DNA of 64,000 bases from Saccharibacillus alkalitolerans (GCF_011090185.1 NZ_JAAFGS010000007.1:124001-188000); one strand, 5' to 3'. Counted from the first letter of the stretch, positions 8,560 to 17,823 are shown. A program made the numbers and translations. The notes: a model not told the origin generated them from the letters alone.

Positions 8560-9788
8560 ATGCAACCCGGCAAAAACAAACAAGGCACTTCGCTAGCCGA
8601 ACCGCCGAAATCGAATTGGAGCGTCATGCTCGGCGCCGTTTTCCTGATGGCGACGTCGGCGATCGGTCCGGGCTTTCTCACCCAGACGACCGTGTTCACC
8701 CAACAGCTCGCCGCGAGCTTCGGCTTCGTTATTCTGATCTCCATCATTTTGGACATCGGCGCGCAGATGAATATTTGGCGGATCATCGCCGTGTCCGGGA
8801 AAAGGGGGCAGGACATCGCCAATATGGTGCTGCCCGGCCTCAGCTACGGACTCGCTTTTCTGATCGTGTTCGGAGGCATCGCCTTTAACATCGGCAATAT
8901 CGCGGGAGCGGGCCTCGGCCTGAACGTGCTGTTCGGCACGTCCGCGGAAGTCGGCGCGATCTGCAGCGCGGTGATCGCGATCGCCGTTTTCCTGATTCGC
9001 GACGCGGGCAAGGCCATGGACCGCTTCACCCAGATCGCGGGCGCCGCGATGATCCTGCTGACGCTGTACGTCGTGATCACGTCGGCTCCGCCGGTCGGCG
9101 AAGCGGTCGTGAAGACGTTCGCGCCCGACCGGATCGACATGCTGGCCATCGTCACGCTGGTCGGCGGCACGGTCGGCGGGTATATTACGTTTGCGGGCGG
9201 ACACCGTCTGCTCGATGCCGGCATCAAAGGACGGGCGGTGCTGCCGCAGGTTACGAAAACGTCGGTCTACGGCATTCTGGTCACTTCGGTCATGCGGGTG
9301 CTGCTCTTCCTGGCCGCGCTGGGGTCGTCGCCCAGGGACTGGCCGTCGATCCGGGAAATCCGCCGGCTTCGGTATTCCGGCTTGCGGCGGGCAATGTCGG
9401 ATATAAGCTGTTCGGGATCGTGATGTGGGGAGCGGCGATCACGTCGGTGATCGGCTCGGCTTACACGTCCGTGTCGTTCGTCCGCAGCTTCAGCCCGAAA
9501 ATCGACCGGAATTACAAGTTTTATATCATCGGATTCATCGCCGTTTCGACGCTGATCTTCGTCCTCGTCGGCAGACCGGTGGGTATGCTGGTGCTGGCCG
9601 GCGCGCTGAACGGCATGATTCTGCCGATCGGCCTGTGCGTGCTGCTGATCGCGGCTTACCGGCGAAACATCGTCGGCGATTACCGGCATCCGCTCTGGCT
9701 GACCGTCTTCGGCGGCCTGATCGTGCTGGTCATGGCCTATATGAGCGGGTATACGCTGATCAACGAAATTCCGAAGCTGTTCCAATAA
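8560..9788 (+). pseudogene. ycsG: NRAMP-like divalent metal transporter (YcsG-like), single-base frameshift
   Basis: The reading frame from the ATG at 8560 (AAGGAGG upstream) encodes an NRAMP-superfamily membrane protein up to about residue 254 (VLLFLAALG) and then turns into unrelated sequence ending at 9423. The rest of the family sequence continues in the -1 frame from the run GGGG at 9321-9324 to the stop at 9788, including the GIVMWGAAITSVIGSAYTS segment. One missing G in that run restores a full protein of about 409 residues. YcsG-type genes accompany pxpABC and may import the substrate or a metal ion. The break could be a real mutation, a programmed slip or a sequencing error. Confidence 0.85.
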
Positions 9789-9831
9789 ATAAAGGCGAGT
9801 CACTTATCGAAACGAAGGGAGGAATCGGGTC

Positions 9832-10608
9832 ATGAACCGCACTGCAGCTTCGCCCGAACCGAAAATTTCTCCGTACGGCGAATGCGCCGTGCGCGTCGCC
9901 TGGGAAGCCGAGATCCGGCCGGACATCCACCGCCGGGTCAAGGCGCTGAGCGAAGCGCTGGAGGGTCGTCCTTTTCCGGGCATGGTCGAATGCGTGCCTT
10001 CGTATGCGGCCGTTACCGTGTTCTACGATCCGTTCGAGACGGGAAACGCCCGCAGGCGAGGAGAATTCGGAGACGAACGGCGAAACGGGGAAGAACCGGT
10101 CTATCGGACCGTGTGCGACCTGCTCGGACGGATGGCGGGCAGCTTGAACCTGTCGGCCGAAGCGGAGCCGAGAGTCGTCGACATTCCCGTCTGCTACGGC
10201 GGCGAGCACGGTCCCGACCTGGAAGAAGTGGCGGGCCATGCGGGTTTGACGCCGGAGAAGGTCGTGGAGATTCATGCCGGAGGCGACTATCTGGTGTATA
10301 TGATCGGCTTTGCGCCGGGCTTCCCGTACCTCGGCGGTATGCCCGAATCGATCGCGGCGCCGCGGCGGCAGACGCCGCGATCCGCTATCCCGGCGGGAGC
10401 GGTCGGCATCGCCGGGAAGCAGACCGGCGTCTATCCGCTGTCGACGCCCGGCGGCTGGCAGTTGATCGGCCGGACGCCGCTGGCGCTGTTCCGTCCGGCG
10501 GAAGATCCGCCGAGCCTGCTGCGCGCCGGCGACCGGGTTCGTTTCCGGCCGATCGGGCCGGAAGAATTTCTGCGGCTGGAAGCCGCGCACGGGGAGGGGC
10601 GGCCATGA
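9832..10608 (+). CDS. pxpB: 5-oxoprolinase subunit B (KipI family)
   Basis: 258 residues of the carboxyltransferase C/D (AHS1, KipI) family, recognised by the GFAPGFPYLGGMPE motif and the following PRxxTPRxxIPAGAVGIAG region. It forms the 5-oxoprolinase with PxpA and PxpC; in Bacillus subtilis the homologue KipI also inhibits the sporulation kinase KinA. Its reading frame overlaps pxpC by four bases (ATGA), so the two are translationally coupled. GGGAGGAATC precedes the ATG. It lies 43 bases after the frameshifted transporter. Confidence 0.92.
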   Translation: MNRTAASPEPKISPYGECAVRVAWEAEIRPDIHRRVKALSEALEGRPFPGMVECVPSYAAVTVFYDPFETGNARRRGEFGDERRNGEEPVYRTVCDLLGRMAGSLNLSAEAEPRVVDIPVCYGGEHGPDLEEVAGHAGLTPEKVVEIHAGGDYLVYMIGFAPGFPYLGGMPESIAAPRRQTPRSAIPAGAVGIAGKQTGVYPLSTPGGWQLIGRTPLALFRPAEDPPSLLRAGDRVRFRPIGPEEFLRLEAAHGEGRP

Positions 10609-11606
10609 CCATCACCGTGCTGATGCCGGGCATGCAGACGACCGTGCAGGATCTGGGCCGAGCCGGATACCAGAAATACGGCGTCGTGGCCGGAGGAGCC
10701 GCGGACCCGTACGCGCTGCGGGTCGCGAACCTGCTCGTCGGCAGCGACGAGGGAGCCGCCGGACTCGAAATCACGTTAAGCGGGCCGACGCTTCGCTTCG
10801 GCCGCGACACGCTGGTCGCCGTAACCGGCGGCGATCTGTCGCCGAGCGTGAACGGCGCGCCGCTGCCGATGTGGCGGCCGGCGCTGCTGCCGGCAGGCGC
10901 CGAACTCCGCTTCGGCGCGGCAAAGAGCGGCTGCCGCGCTTATCTCGCGATCGCCGGCGGCTTCGACGTGCCGCCGGTCATGGGCAGCCGCGGCACGTAC
11001 CTGCGGGCCGGGATCGGCGGTTTCGAAGGCCGCGAGCTGCGCGCGGGCGACGTTCTGGCGCCGGGAGAACCCGGCGAGGCGTCGCTGAGGCTGGCCCGGC
11101 GGCTCTCGGGTGCCGAAGGGGAGACGTTCGCGGCGACGTCTTGGTACGCGGACAACCGGTACATTCCGCCAGGCCGCACAGCACTTGCCGTAAGGGCGGT
11201 GCGCGGCCCGGAATTCGACGCGTTCTCGGCCGGAAGCCGGCAGGCCTGGTTCTCGAGGGCATTCGAAGCGACGCCGCAGTGCGACCGGATGGGCTGCCGC
11301 CTGACCGGACCGCCGCTCGCTCCGGAGCGGCCGCTCGAGATGCTGTCCGAAGCGGTGGCGCCGGGAACGGTGCAGGTGCCGCCCGACGGCAACCCGATTC
11401 TGCTGCTGGCGGATCGGCAGACGGCCGGAGGCTATCCGCGCATCGCTCAGATCGCGGCGGTCGACCTGCCCGTCGCGGCGCAGCTGCGGCCCGGGCAGCG
11501 GATCTCTTTTTACGAAATTACGGCGGAAGAAGCCGAGAAATTGTATCGAGACAGGGAAGAGAAGATCCGGCTTATGCGGCGGTTTATAGAGCTGCAGCCG
11601 ATATAA
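10605..11606 (+). CDS. pxpC: 5-oxoprolinase subunit C (KipA family)
   Basis: 333 residues of the biotin-dependent carboxyltransferase-like AHS2 family. The opening MxVLMPGMQTTVQDLGRxGY and the GGAADPYALRVANLLVG segment are diagnostic. With PxpB it makes the heteromeric part of 5-oxoprolinase. The start is the ATG at 10605, overlapping the pxpB stop; a longer upstream open frame merely runs antiphase through pxpB. A terminator follows 16 bases after the stop, closing the operon. Confidence 0.92.
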   Translation: MTITVLMPGMQTTVQDLGRAGYQKYGVVAGGAADPYALRVANLLVGSDEGAAGLEITLSGPTLRFGRDTLVAVTGGDLSPSVNGAPLPMWRPALLPAGAELRFGAAKSGCRAYLAIAGGFDVPPVMGSRGTYLRAGIGGFEGRELRAGDVLAPGEPGEASLRLARRLSGAEGETFAATSWYADNRYIPPGRTALAVRAVRGPEFDAFSAGSRQAWFSRAFEATPQCDRMGCRLTGPPLAPERPLEMLSEAVAPGTVQVPPDGNPILLLADRQTAGGYPRIAQIAAVDLPVAAQLRPGQRISFYEITAEEAEKLYRDREEKIRLMRRFIELQPI

Positions 11607-11622
11607 GAACCGAATCATGCAG

Positions 11623-11651
11623 GCGTTCCGGGAGACGGAACGCTTTTTTTT
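11623..11651 (+). terminator. Terminator of the pxp operon
   Basis: GCGTTCCG-ggaga-CGGAACGC followed by eight T. Confidence 0.92.
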
Positions 11652-11726
11652 GCCGCTGCGCGCCGCAATAGGAGCAGGATATAAAAAATCTGACGCGCGC
11701 TGGCGCAAAAGAGGAGGAAACGGCTA

Positions 11727-11754
11727 TTTTCACAAAATTGTCACATGATAAAAT
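11727..11754 (+). promoter_or_regulatory. Possible promoter of the MHYT kinase gene
   Basis: TTTTCA, a 16-base spacer and TAAAAT about 110 bases upstream of the kinase start. The -35 match is weak. Confidence 0.3.
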
Positions 11755-11862
11755 AAGAAGGCCGGATGCGAGGCGGCCAAATCGGCCGCCGCAGCGGTTG
11801 TCGCCCGAATAGAATCGTCGTTCGACGTTTTTTTATAGATAGGGGAGAAAGGAACGGATGAC

Positions 11863-13803
11863 ATGACTGAATTTCACGGAACGTACGAGCTTCATTTCGT
11901 TCTTTTTTCGCTTTTCATTTCGTTCTTCGCCTCCTGCAGCGCGCTGTACGTCTACGAGCGCGTGCTGGTGCTGAGCGGACCGACGCGGCGCTTATGGATG
12001 CTGCTCGGCTCGGTCACGATGGGGCTCGGCATCTGGTCCATGCATTTTATCGGCATGCTGGCCTACCGACTGCCGGTGCAGGTCGATTACACGCCAGGCT
12101 GGCTGCTGCTTTCCATTGTGCTTCCCGTGCTTGCGGTATGGGGAGCCTTTCGTATGATCGCCAGCGACGTAACCCGCACGGGCAGCCTGCTGGCCGGGTC
12201 GGCGTTTATGGGCGGAGCCATACTGGCCATGCATTACAGCGGAATGGCCGCGATGAGCATGCCGCTCCGGATGCAGCATGACTGGCGTTATGTGACGCTG
12301 TCCGTGCTGATCGCGTTCGGCGCTTCGTTCGCCGCGCTTAAGCTGTCGGCCGTGCACCGGAAGCATCGCTGCGCCCGGCTCAGGCTGCCGTTCCGGCTGG
12401 CCGTCGCGCTGCTGCTCGGGGGAGCGGTGGCGGGGATGCACTATACGGCGATGGCGGCGGTTCGTTTTCACGGCATGGAGAGCGAGATGTCTCACCATAT
12501 CCGGCCGACGGGCGCGAGTTATGCCGACGAGTCGATGCTGGCGATCTTGATCGGCGCCGCGACGCTGCTGATCCTGGTGGTCGTGCTGATCAGCCAGGCG
12601 ATCGACCGGAAAGTCGCGCTGCGCTTGGCGGATTCGAACCGCCGTCGTTACGATTCCATCTTCGAGCATAATCCGGACGCCGTCTGCCTGTACGAAAACG
12701 GAAGGCTGGCGAGAGCCAATCCGGCGCTGGAGCGGATTACGGGATATGCCTTCGAGGAGCTTCGCGGCACCACGTTCGACGAGCTGCTGTTCGAAGAAGA
12801 TCGCGAACGGCTCAAAGCCTGTTACGACGCGGCTCTGTCGGGCGAATCCGATACGACCGAGCTGCGCATCCGCGGCAAGCACCGCGTCGAGATCTGGCTC
12901 AGCTTGACGATGGTTCCGCTTGAAAACGAAGCCGGCATCCGTGACGTCTACACGATTTCCCGGGACATTACGGACCGAAAGCGGGCGGAACGGGAACTGC
13001 GCGCGGCGAAAGCGGAAGCCGAGGAAGCGCTGCGGATCAAAGGAGATTTTCTTGCCGTCATGAGTCATGAACTGCGAACCCCGCTGAACGGAGTGCTGGG
13101 CATCAGCGACATTCTGCTGGATACGCCGCTGAGCGACGAGCAGAAGGAATACGTAAGGCTGATTCATCGGAGCGGCTCGGCGCTGCTGTACGTGATCAAC
13201 GACGTGCTCGACTTCTCGAAGCTCGAGGCGGGCAAGTTGAAGACGGTCAGCGAGCCTCTGGCGCTGAAGACGCTGTTGGGCGACGTGGCCGGGCTCTATG
13301 CCGTGCAGGCGGAACAGAAAGGGGTGTCGTTCGCCAGCGCGATCGGGCCGGGAATCCCGGAAATTCTGCTCGGCGACGAACACCGGATTCGCCAAGTGCT
13401 GATGAATTTGCTGAGCAACGCGCTCAAGTTCACGTCCGAAGGCGGGATCGAGTTACGCGCCGACGTGGAAGAACTGCGGAGCGGAACGCCGGAAGGGCGG
13501 AAATTTCCGAGACCCGGAAGCGTCGTTCTGATGCGCTTTTCCGTGCGGGACAGCGGGATCGGCATTCGGCCCGAGGAACGGGACAAGCTGTTCCAACCGT
13601 TTTACCAGACCTCTTCGGCCGCGAATCGGATGCAGAACGGCACGGGCCTCGGGCTTGCGATCTGCAAAAACCTCGTCGAACTGATGGGGGGCCGGATCGG
13701 AGTGGAGTCGGTCGAAGGCGCCGGATCGGTGTTCTCCTTCACCGTGCCGATGCCGGTATACCGGGAGGAGCGGGACGGAGAACTGGCAGGGGCCAAGAGC
13801 TGA
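11863..13803 (+). CDS. MHYT-PAS hybrid membrane histidine kinase
   Basis: 646 residues. The first 250 contain seven membrane helices with three MHYT-type motifs (SMHFIGM, AMHYSGM, GMHYTAM), proposed to bind metal and sense a diatomic gas or redox state. A PAS domain covers about 260-375, a HisKA domain follows with the phospho-accepting His402 in MSHELRTPLNG, and a HATPase_c domain with NLLSNALKF and GTGLGLAICKNL ends the protein. No receiver domain and no adjacent response regulator are present, so it is an orphan kinase in this window. An out-of-frame ATG at 11858 followed at once by a stop lies just before the real start. Confidence 0.9.
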   Translation: MTEFHGTYELHFVLFSLFISFFASCSALYVYERVLVLSGPTRRLWMLLGSVTMGLGIWSMHFIGMLAYRLPVQVDYTPGWLLLSIVLPVLAVWGAFRMIASDVTRTGSLLAGSAFMGGAILAMHYSGMAAMSMPLRMQHDWRYVTLSVLIAFGASFAALKLSAVHRKHRCARLRLPFRLAVALLLGGAVAGMHYTAMAAVRFHGMESEMSHHIRPTGASYADESMLAILIGAATLLILVVVLISQAIDRKVALRLADSNRRRYDSIFEHNPDAVCLYENGRLARANPALERITGYAFEELRGTTFDELLFEEDRERLKACYDAALSGESDTTELRIRGKHRVEIWLSLTMVPLENEAGIRDVYTISRDITDRKRAERELRAAKAEAEEALRIKGDFLAVMSHELRTPLNGVLGISDILLDTPLSDEQKEYVRLIHRSGSALLYVINDVLDFSKLEAGKLKTVSEPLALKTLLGDVAGLYAVQAEQKGVSFASAIGPGIPEILLGDEHRIRQVLMNLLSNALKFTSEGGIELRADVEELRSGTPEGRKFPRPGSVVLMRFSVRDSGIGIRPEERDKLFQPFYQTSSAANRMQNGTGLGLAICKNLVELMGGRIGVESVEGAGSVFSFTVPMPVYREERDGELAGAKS

Positions 13804-13945
13804 ACGCGTCGGCAAAGAGCGAGACGGGGTGCGGAAAGATTCCGAAGGGTTCGAGCCGCGCGAAGAAATCGGAACACAGGCCGGGCAGGAAGCGAAGCCG
13901 CTTCGAAGCTCGGCCTTTTGCGCTCGCAAGTCGGCGCCGACGCGC

Positions 13946-13992
13946 CAAGGTGCCAAGACGCAAAGATGCCAGGACGCAAAGGTGCCAAGACG
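13946..13992 (+). repeat. Three tandem 15-16 bp units
   Basis: Units at 13946-13960, 13961-13976 and 13977-13992 follow CAAAGGTGCCAAGACG with one to three differences. Degenerate further copies are at 14002-14016 and 14031-14040. Confidence 0.7.
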
Positions 13993-14055
13993 TCGAGACA
14001 ACAAGCGCCAAGACGGTAGAGCGCAAGCGGCCAAGGTGCCGACACCAAGCCGGCT

Positions 14056-14095
14056 GCCGGCCTACGGATCTTAAAATCCGGGAGGCCGGCTTTTT
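14056..14095 (+). terminator. Terminator downstream of the MHYT kinase
   Basis: GCCGGCCT..GGAT pairs with ATCC..AGGCCGGC, followed by five T. It lies about 250 bases past the kinase stop, so the transcript would carry a long untranslated tail. Confidence 0.75.
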
Positions 14096-14186
14096 GCCGT
14101 TCGGCTCGGGCTCGGCATGCCGGGGCAGGGAGATGAGCGGCCGGCAGTTCCGCGGTTCAATGGCTCCTTGGGATGAAGAGCACAAG

Positions 14187-14372
14187 TAGATGCGTAAGAG
14201 CAGCTATTTGTCGCGCAAGAACGCCTTTTTACCGAATAGATGCGCAGGAGCAGTTATTTCGCTTGATCGCCGCCGAAACCCTTCCTTTTTCATGAAATAG
14301 CTGCTTCCATGCATCTATTTCGAAATTTCAGGAGAAAAAGGAGAAAATAAGTGCTCTTACGCAGCTATTTTT
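14187..14372. repeat. Cluster of four copies of a dispersed 23-29 bp repeat in both orientations
   Basis: Copies: 14187-14209 (forward), 14234-14260 (forward), 14294-14322 (inverted) and 14350-14372 (chimeric: its ends are forward, its centre CTCTTACGCA is inverted). The shared core is GATGCGYARGAGCAGYTATTT. The second and third copies can pair as a hairpin with a 27-base stem and a loop of about 33 bases. This resembles small non-coding palindromic repeats scattered in Paenibacillus genomes (inference). Confidence 0.7.
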
Positions 14373-14625
14373 AAAAGAGTGCGGACTGAGTGCTTATCGA
14401 ACCCGCTTACATCCGGTTTTCGCGCGAAGACGGAAGGAGATTTGCCGGCATCATGCGGAATGCAGAACCTGGGATGCCGAGCAGCTGCGCCGGAAAATGG
14501 GTCTTGTCCGCTGCTTTTTTGCCGTTTTCGCGTTTTGACGGCGCCGGACTGCTTGAGCGAAACGGGGATGAGGGTGATATACCTTGAAGGAATAAATATC
14601 CAATTCGAGAAAGGAGCGAGGAGCG

Positions 14626-15447
14626 GTGACAAAAGACATCGATTCCCTGGATTCGTTGGCGGCTGCGATTCCCCTGCTTAAGGCGGCGTTACCTGTCGAA
14701 GCCTCGATCGCTTTGTGCGACATGCGGCAGTTCACGGCCTATTGGCCGGGCGAGCGAATCAATCTGAACATCAAGCCGGGCCAGCTTCTGCAGGAAGGAG
14801 AGCCTCTGCTGCTTGCGCTGCGCAGCGGCAGGGCGCTGCGTGCCGAGGTACCCGCGGAATATTACGGATTCGCCTTCACGGGTACGGCCACTCCGGTCAA
14901 GGACGGGAACGGACGGATCATCGGCGGGATCGCCGTGCAGGTGCGGCGGCACAGCGAGCTGATCGAGATTGCCGACCGAATCGCCGAGTCGCTGACGCAG
15001 GCGGGCGAGCAGGTCGCGAGCATCGCCGCAGGATCGGGCGGTCTGTCGGACGCTTCGAACGACCTGCTGGGCTTGTCCCGGCAGGCGGAAGAAAATGCTT
15101 ACGGCGCGGACGGCGTCGTCCGGATGATTAAGGAAGTAGCCGACCAGACGCATCTGCTGGGCATCAACGCGGCGATCGAGGCGGCTCATGCCGGCGAAGC
15201 GGGCGCGGGCTTCGGCATCGTGGCATCCGAGATCCGCAAGCTGTCCGGCCAGACCGTCAGCTCGACGAACAGCATCCGCGGCACGCTGGACGCGTTCAAA
15301 AAGCTGACGGCGCAGATGAGCGGTTCGATCGAGCGGATCGCGGAAACCGGTCAGAGTCAGGCGGCGTCGACCGAAGAACTGTCGGCCATGATCCGGGAAA
15401 TTCGCGAGATGTCGGCCAAGTTGAACGAATTCGCGAAGCAGCTGTAA
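14626..15447 (+). CDS. Soluble methyl-accepting chemotaxis-type receptor
   Basis: 273 residues with no membrane helix. The C-terminal half is a short MCP signalling domain: the hairpin tip that binds CheA/CheW reads [21 protein letters not shown] followed by [16 protein letters not shown]. The N-terminal 115 residues form a small sensor region containing [11 protein letters not shown]-like PAS/Cache-type sequence, so it probably detects a cytoplasmic signal, as YfmS-type receptors of Bacillus do. A GTG start is supported by GAAAGGAG nine bases upstream. The signalling region is shorter than that of transmembrane receptors, which is usual for YfmS-like proteins. Confidence 0.85.
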   Translation: MTKDIDSLDSLAAAIPLLKAALPVEASIALCDMRQFTAYWPGERINLNIKPGQLLQEGEPLLLALRSGRALRAEVPAEYYGFAFTGTATPVKDGNGRIIGGIAVQVRRHSELIEIADRIAESLTQAGEQVASIAAGSGGLSDASNDLLGLSRQAEENAYGADGVVRMIKEVADQTHLLGINAAIEAAHAGEAGAGFGIVASEIRKLSGQTVSSTNSIRGTLDAFKKLTAQMSGSIERIAETGQSQAASTEELSAMIREIREMSAKLNEFAKQL

Positions 15448-15561
15448 GCGAACTCGTTCGGGACTGCCGGCGCTAAGCGTTCAGGGGCCTTATTCGCGCA
15501 GCGAGCGGGCCGAAGCGGGCAAGCGGTCCCGTTCGCGTCGGAGCCGCATTTTCCATGCGAA

Positions 15562-15616
15562 AACTCCCGGAAGCGAAAGCACCTTCGTGCTTCCGCTTCC
15601 GGGAGTTCGTTTTTTC
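15562..15616. terminator. Strong bidirectional terminator
   Basis: A nearly perfect stem of about 22 bp (AACTCCCGGAAGCG...CGCTTCCGGGAGTT with AAGCAC/GTGCTT inside) followed by TTTTTT on the plus strand. It lies between two convergent genes. Confidence 0.9.
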
Positions 15617-15640
15617 GGCGTCGCGTACTGCGCGTTTTCG

Positions 15641-16213
15641 TTATCCCTTTGCCGGGAAGCCCGGACCCGACAGCACGCTGTTCACGAGGTCGCCCATGCC
15701 TTCCCACGAATCCTTCATTAGAAAATCGTCCTGCAGGGTGCGGTTCCACGGACGCGGAATGCCGATCGTGCGTTTGCCCGCTTCTCGCGCGGCGAGCAGG
15801 TTATGCGGGCCGTCGTCGATCAGCAGATCGAACTCCAGCAGGTATTTGCGCTTGGCGACGAAAAAGTTCTCGAACGGAATGAACGGCATATGCCGCTGCA
15901 GCCAGTTCCATTTCTCGGGAACCGCCGAAGGGCGTGCCGCCGTCACGATAATCACGTCGTGCTCCTCGCTGATCCGGCGGACTTCCTCGATCGTGTGCTC
16001 GTCGAAGATTTCCAGTTCTTCGTAGAGCTTCGGCCGCCCGAAAAAAATCTCCTCGTTGCATTCCGGGTGCCAGATGCCGCTGAGGTCGAAGCTGACCACC
16101 TGATCGATCGTAAGCGGGAGGTCGGGATAAGCGGCGTTATGGTAATGAATGGCCTTCGGCACCAGATGACAGATCGTGTCGTCCATGTCGATGGCTACGA
16201 TTTTTTTGCTCAT
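15641..16213 (-). CDS. HAD-family 5'(3')-deoxyribonucleotidase-like phosphatase
   Basis: 190 residues. The opening VAIDMDDTI carries the nucleophile Asp9 and Asp11 of the HAD DxDxT motif, IIVTAARPSAVPEK provides motif II with Thr, and LIDDGPHN is the acidic motif IV. The sequence fits the NT5C family of small nucleotidases that dephosphorylate pyrimidine nucleoside monophosphates. The C-terminal lysine-rich KRKYLLEFDLLIDD region is conserved in the family. It stands alone, convergent with the chemoreceptor gene across a shared terminator. Confidence 0.85.
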   Translation of the reverse strand: MSKKIVAIDMDDTICHLVPKAIHYHNAAYPDLPLTIDQVVSFDLSGIWHPECNEEIFFGRPKLYEELEIFDEHTIEEVRRISEEHDVIIVTAARPSAVPEKWNWLQRHMPFIPFENFFVAKRKYLLEFDLLIDDGPHNLLAAREAGKRTIGIPRPWNRTLQDDFLMKDSWEGMGDLVNSVLSGPGFPAKG

Positions 16214-16455
16214 GACAGTCCTCTCCAGTCTGAAAAAGTATTGCGGTCTTTCTTGAAAACGCGGATATCTGCATTGTAGCGAACTTCATGCGCGATGGCA
16301 AAGAATTGCCGGATTTTGGAGGAGGCGGCAGGGGGAGACGGCAGGAAGCGCCAAGCTCCGCAGGTTGCTTTTTCGACGGAAAAAGGGTAAGAACAATGGA
16401 GCGGCGCAGCGCCGCGGGCAACAGGAACAGAACATCATGAACCGGGGGAATGTCT

Positions 16456-17139
16456 ATGAAAACGCCAGGCGATCGCGACGGAGGAAACGGAAGCGGCCGT
16501 CCGAAGCGCAGCCTGCTGTCGATCGCGGCGACCGTTATCGTGCTGGGACTGCTGCTGTTTACCGATGCGGGCCGCAGCCTGTTGGGCAATTTGCTGAACG
16601 GGGATGAAGCGGCGCAGACGCAGAGCGACCGGACTTCCGGCCGAGCCGGATCGGAAGACGCGCCGGCATCGAACGACGAGCCGGCCGCCGAGGGCAGAGT
16701 AGCCGCAAGAGTAGAGCGTACCGTCGACGGGGATACGTTTATCGCGACTTTGGACGACGGAAGCCGCGAACGGGTGCGCATGCTGCTGATCGATACGCCG
16801 GAGACGAAGAAGGAAGGCACGCCGGTGCAGCCGTTCGGCCCGGAAGCAAGCGATTACGCGAAAAAGCGGTTGACCGGCAAGGCGGTCGAGCTGGAGTTCG
16901 ACGAGGAACAGCGGGATCAGTACGACCGGATGCTGGCTTACGTTTATTTGGACGGCGAGAGGTTCAACGAGAAGCTGCTGGAGCAAGGACTGGCACGCGT
17001 GGTCGTATACAAGCCCAACGACAAATACGCGGACGAATTCCGGAGTGTCGAGGCCGAAGCCAAGCGGAAAAAGCTCGGGGTGTGGAGCATCGACGGCTAT
17101 GCGGATAAGCGAGGATTCCATCCGGAAGCGGCGGAATGA
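16456..17139 (+). CDS. Membrane-anchored thermonuclease (SNase) family protein
   Basis: About 227 residues. An N-terminal membrane helix (about residues 17-36) is followed by an acidic linker and a staphylococcal-nuclease domain from about residue 80 to 220. VERTVDGDTF, RMLLIDTPET (active-site Arg, Asp and Glu region) and DRMLAYVYLDG (second Arg) match the catalytic pattern, so calcium-dependent nuclease activity on the outer face of the membrane is likely. ATG 16456 is chosen over ATG 16450 because GGGGG at 16444-16448 is at a workable distance only from the former. Confidence 0.85.
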   Translation: MKTPGDRDGGNGSGRPKRSLLSIAATVIVLGLLLFTDAGRSLLGNLLNGDEAAQTQSDRTSGRAGSEDAPASNDEPAAEGRVAARVERTVDGDTFIATLDDGSRERVRMLLIDTPETKKEGTPVQPFGPEASDYAKKRLTGKAVELEFDEEQRDQYDRMLAYVYLDGERFNEKLLEQGLARVVVYKPNDKYADEFRSVEAEAKRKKLGVWSIDGYADKRGFHPEAAE

Positions 17140-17195
17140 CGCCGCTTCCGGATGGAACACAAATCTGCCGAAAAGAGCCGAATGCCATACTCGAC

Positions 17196-17228
17196 AAAAA
17201 GCCGCCGATCATACGATCGGCGGCTTTT
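17196..17228. terminator. Bidirectional terminator between nuclease and HxlR genes
   Basis: AAAAAGCCGCCGAT-catacg-ATCGGCGGCTTTT; symmetrical A and T runs serve both convergent genes. Confidence 0.92.
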
Positions 17229-17247
17229 CGCTCGGGGAGCGTGCAAG

Positions 17248-17586
17248 TCAGTCGGTCTGCTCCTGCTCAACCTTGATCCAACGCGTCGCCCAGCCCTGAA
17301 TGTCGTCCATGAGAGGCGCGAGATCGCGGCCCATGTCCGTCAGCGAGTATTCGATCCGTACGGGCTTTTCCGGGTACACGGTGCGCAGGACGATCCCCGC
17401 CTCTTCGAGTTCTTTCAGACGCTCCGACAGCACCTTGCCGCTCAGATTGGACAGCGAGCTTTCGATATCCACGAAGCGTCGCGGCCCGTCCAGCAGCCGA
17501 TAAATGATGAGGGTCGTCCAGCGCTTGCTCAGCAGCTCGATCGCTTTTTCGAATCGGGGGCACAGTTCGGTCAGCTCTGCGGCCAA
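17248..17586 (-). CDS. HxlR-family winged-helix regulator
   Basis: About 112 residues with the HxlR pattern: a Cys near the N-terminus (LCPRFEKAIELLSKRW), a winged helix with FVDIESSLSNLSGKVLSERLKELEEAGIV, and the PVRIEYSLTDMGRDL wing. HxlR proteins sense electrophiles or oxidants through that Cys and commonly control divergent oxidoreductase genes, here the flavin monooxygenase. A GTG at 17595 also opens the frame, but GGAGAG abuts it with no spacing; it is well placed for the TTG at 17586, which is therefore preferred. Confidence 0.88.
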   Translation of the reverse strand: MAAELTELCPRFEKAIELLSKRWTTLIIYRLLDGPRRFVDIESSLSNLSGKVLSERLKELEEAGIVLRTVYPEKPVRIEYSLTDMGRDLAPLMDDIQGWATRWIKVEQEQTD

Positions 17587-17743
17587 TGGGATCACTCTCC
17601 GTTGTCGTATTTAGTAAAAAGATTTCTCGGAAATTTCCGTCGGACTTCTATACAATGAACCCGATCTTCGGGCTTAAGGAAAGGTAACAAGGTTGGAAAA
17701 GCTTTCCTCGTTATTATACCCCGATATACTTAAATAAACAAGC

Positions 17744-17756
17744 TTACTATTCGTAA
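17744..17756. promoter_or_regulatory. Candidate HxlR operator
   Basis: TTAC-TATTC-GTAA is a 13-bp dyad in the AT-rich 326-bp region between the divergent HxlR and monooxygenase genes. It is flanked by AAGCTT on both sides (17740-17745 and about 17763-17768). This dyad form is typical of HxlR/YodB binding sites. Confidence 0.5.
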
Positions 17757-17823
17757 TAATTAAAGCTTGACTAAGTAACAGCAATTAAATATACTCGGTT
17801 ACATAAAGTAATGTTGTGAGTTA

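Larger units (their letters stand above)
13804..14625 (+). other. 822-bp intergenic region with repeats and a terminator
   Basis: No convincing gene was found. The region holds a three-unit 16-bp tandem repeat, a terminator hairpin 250 bases after the kinase stop, and four dispersed copies of a 23-29 bp element. The last 200 bases before the chemoreceptor gene carry a possible promoter (TTGAGC near 14551, TATACC near 14577) but nothing else recognisable. Short open frames here have repetitive, Arg/Gln-rich translations and no ribosome binding sites. Confidence 0.6.

Noticed and set aside
13829-14189. Short Arg/Gln-rich frames in the gap after the MHYT kinase
   Set aside because: They encode the tandem repeat and a terminator hairpin and have no plausible start signals.
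14187-14372. CRISPR array
   Set aside because: Copies are in both orientations and irregularly spaced, with no uniform spacers and no cas genes.
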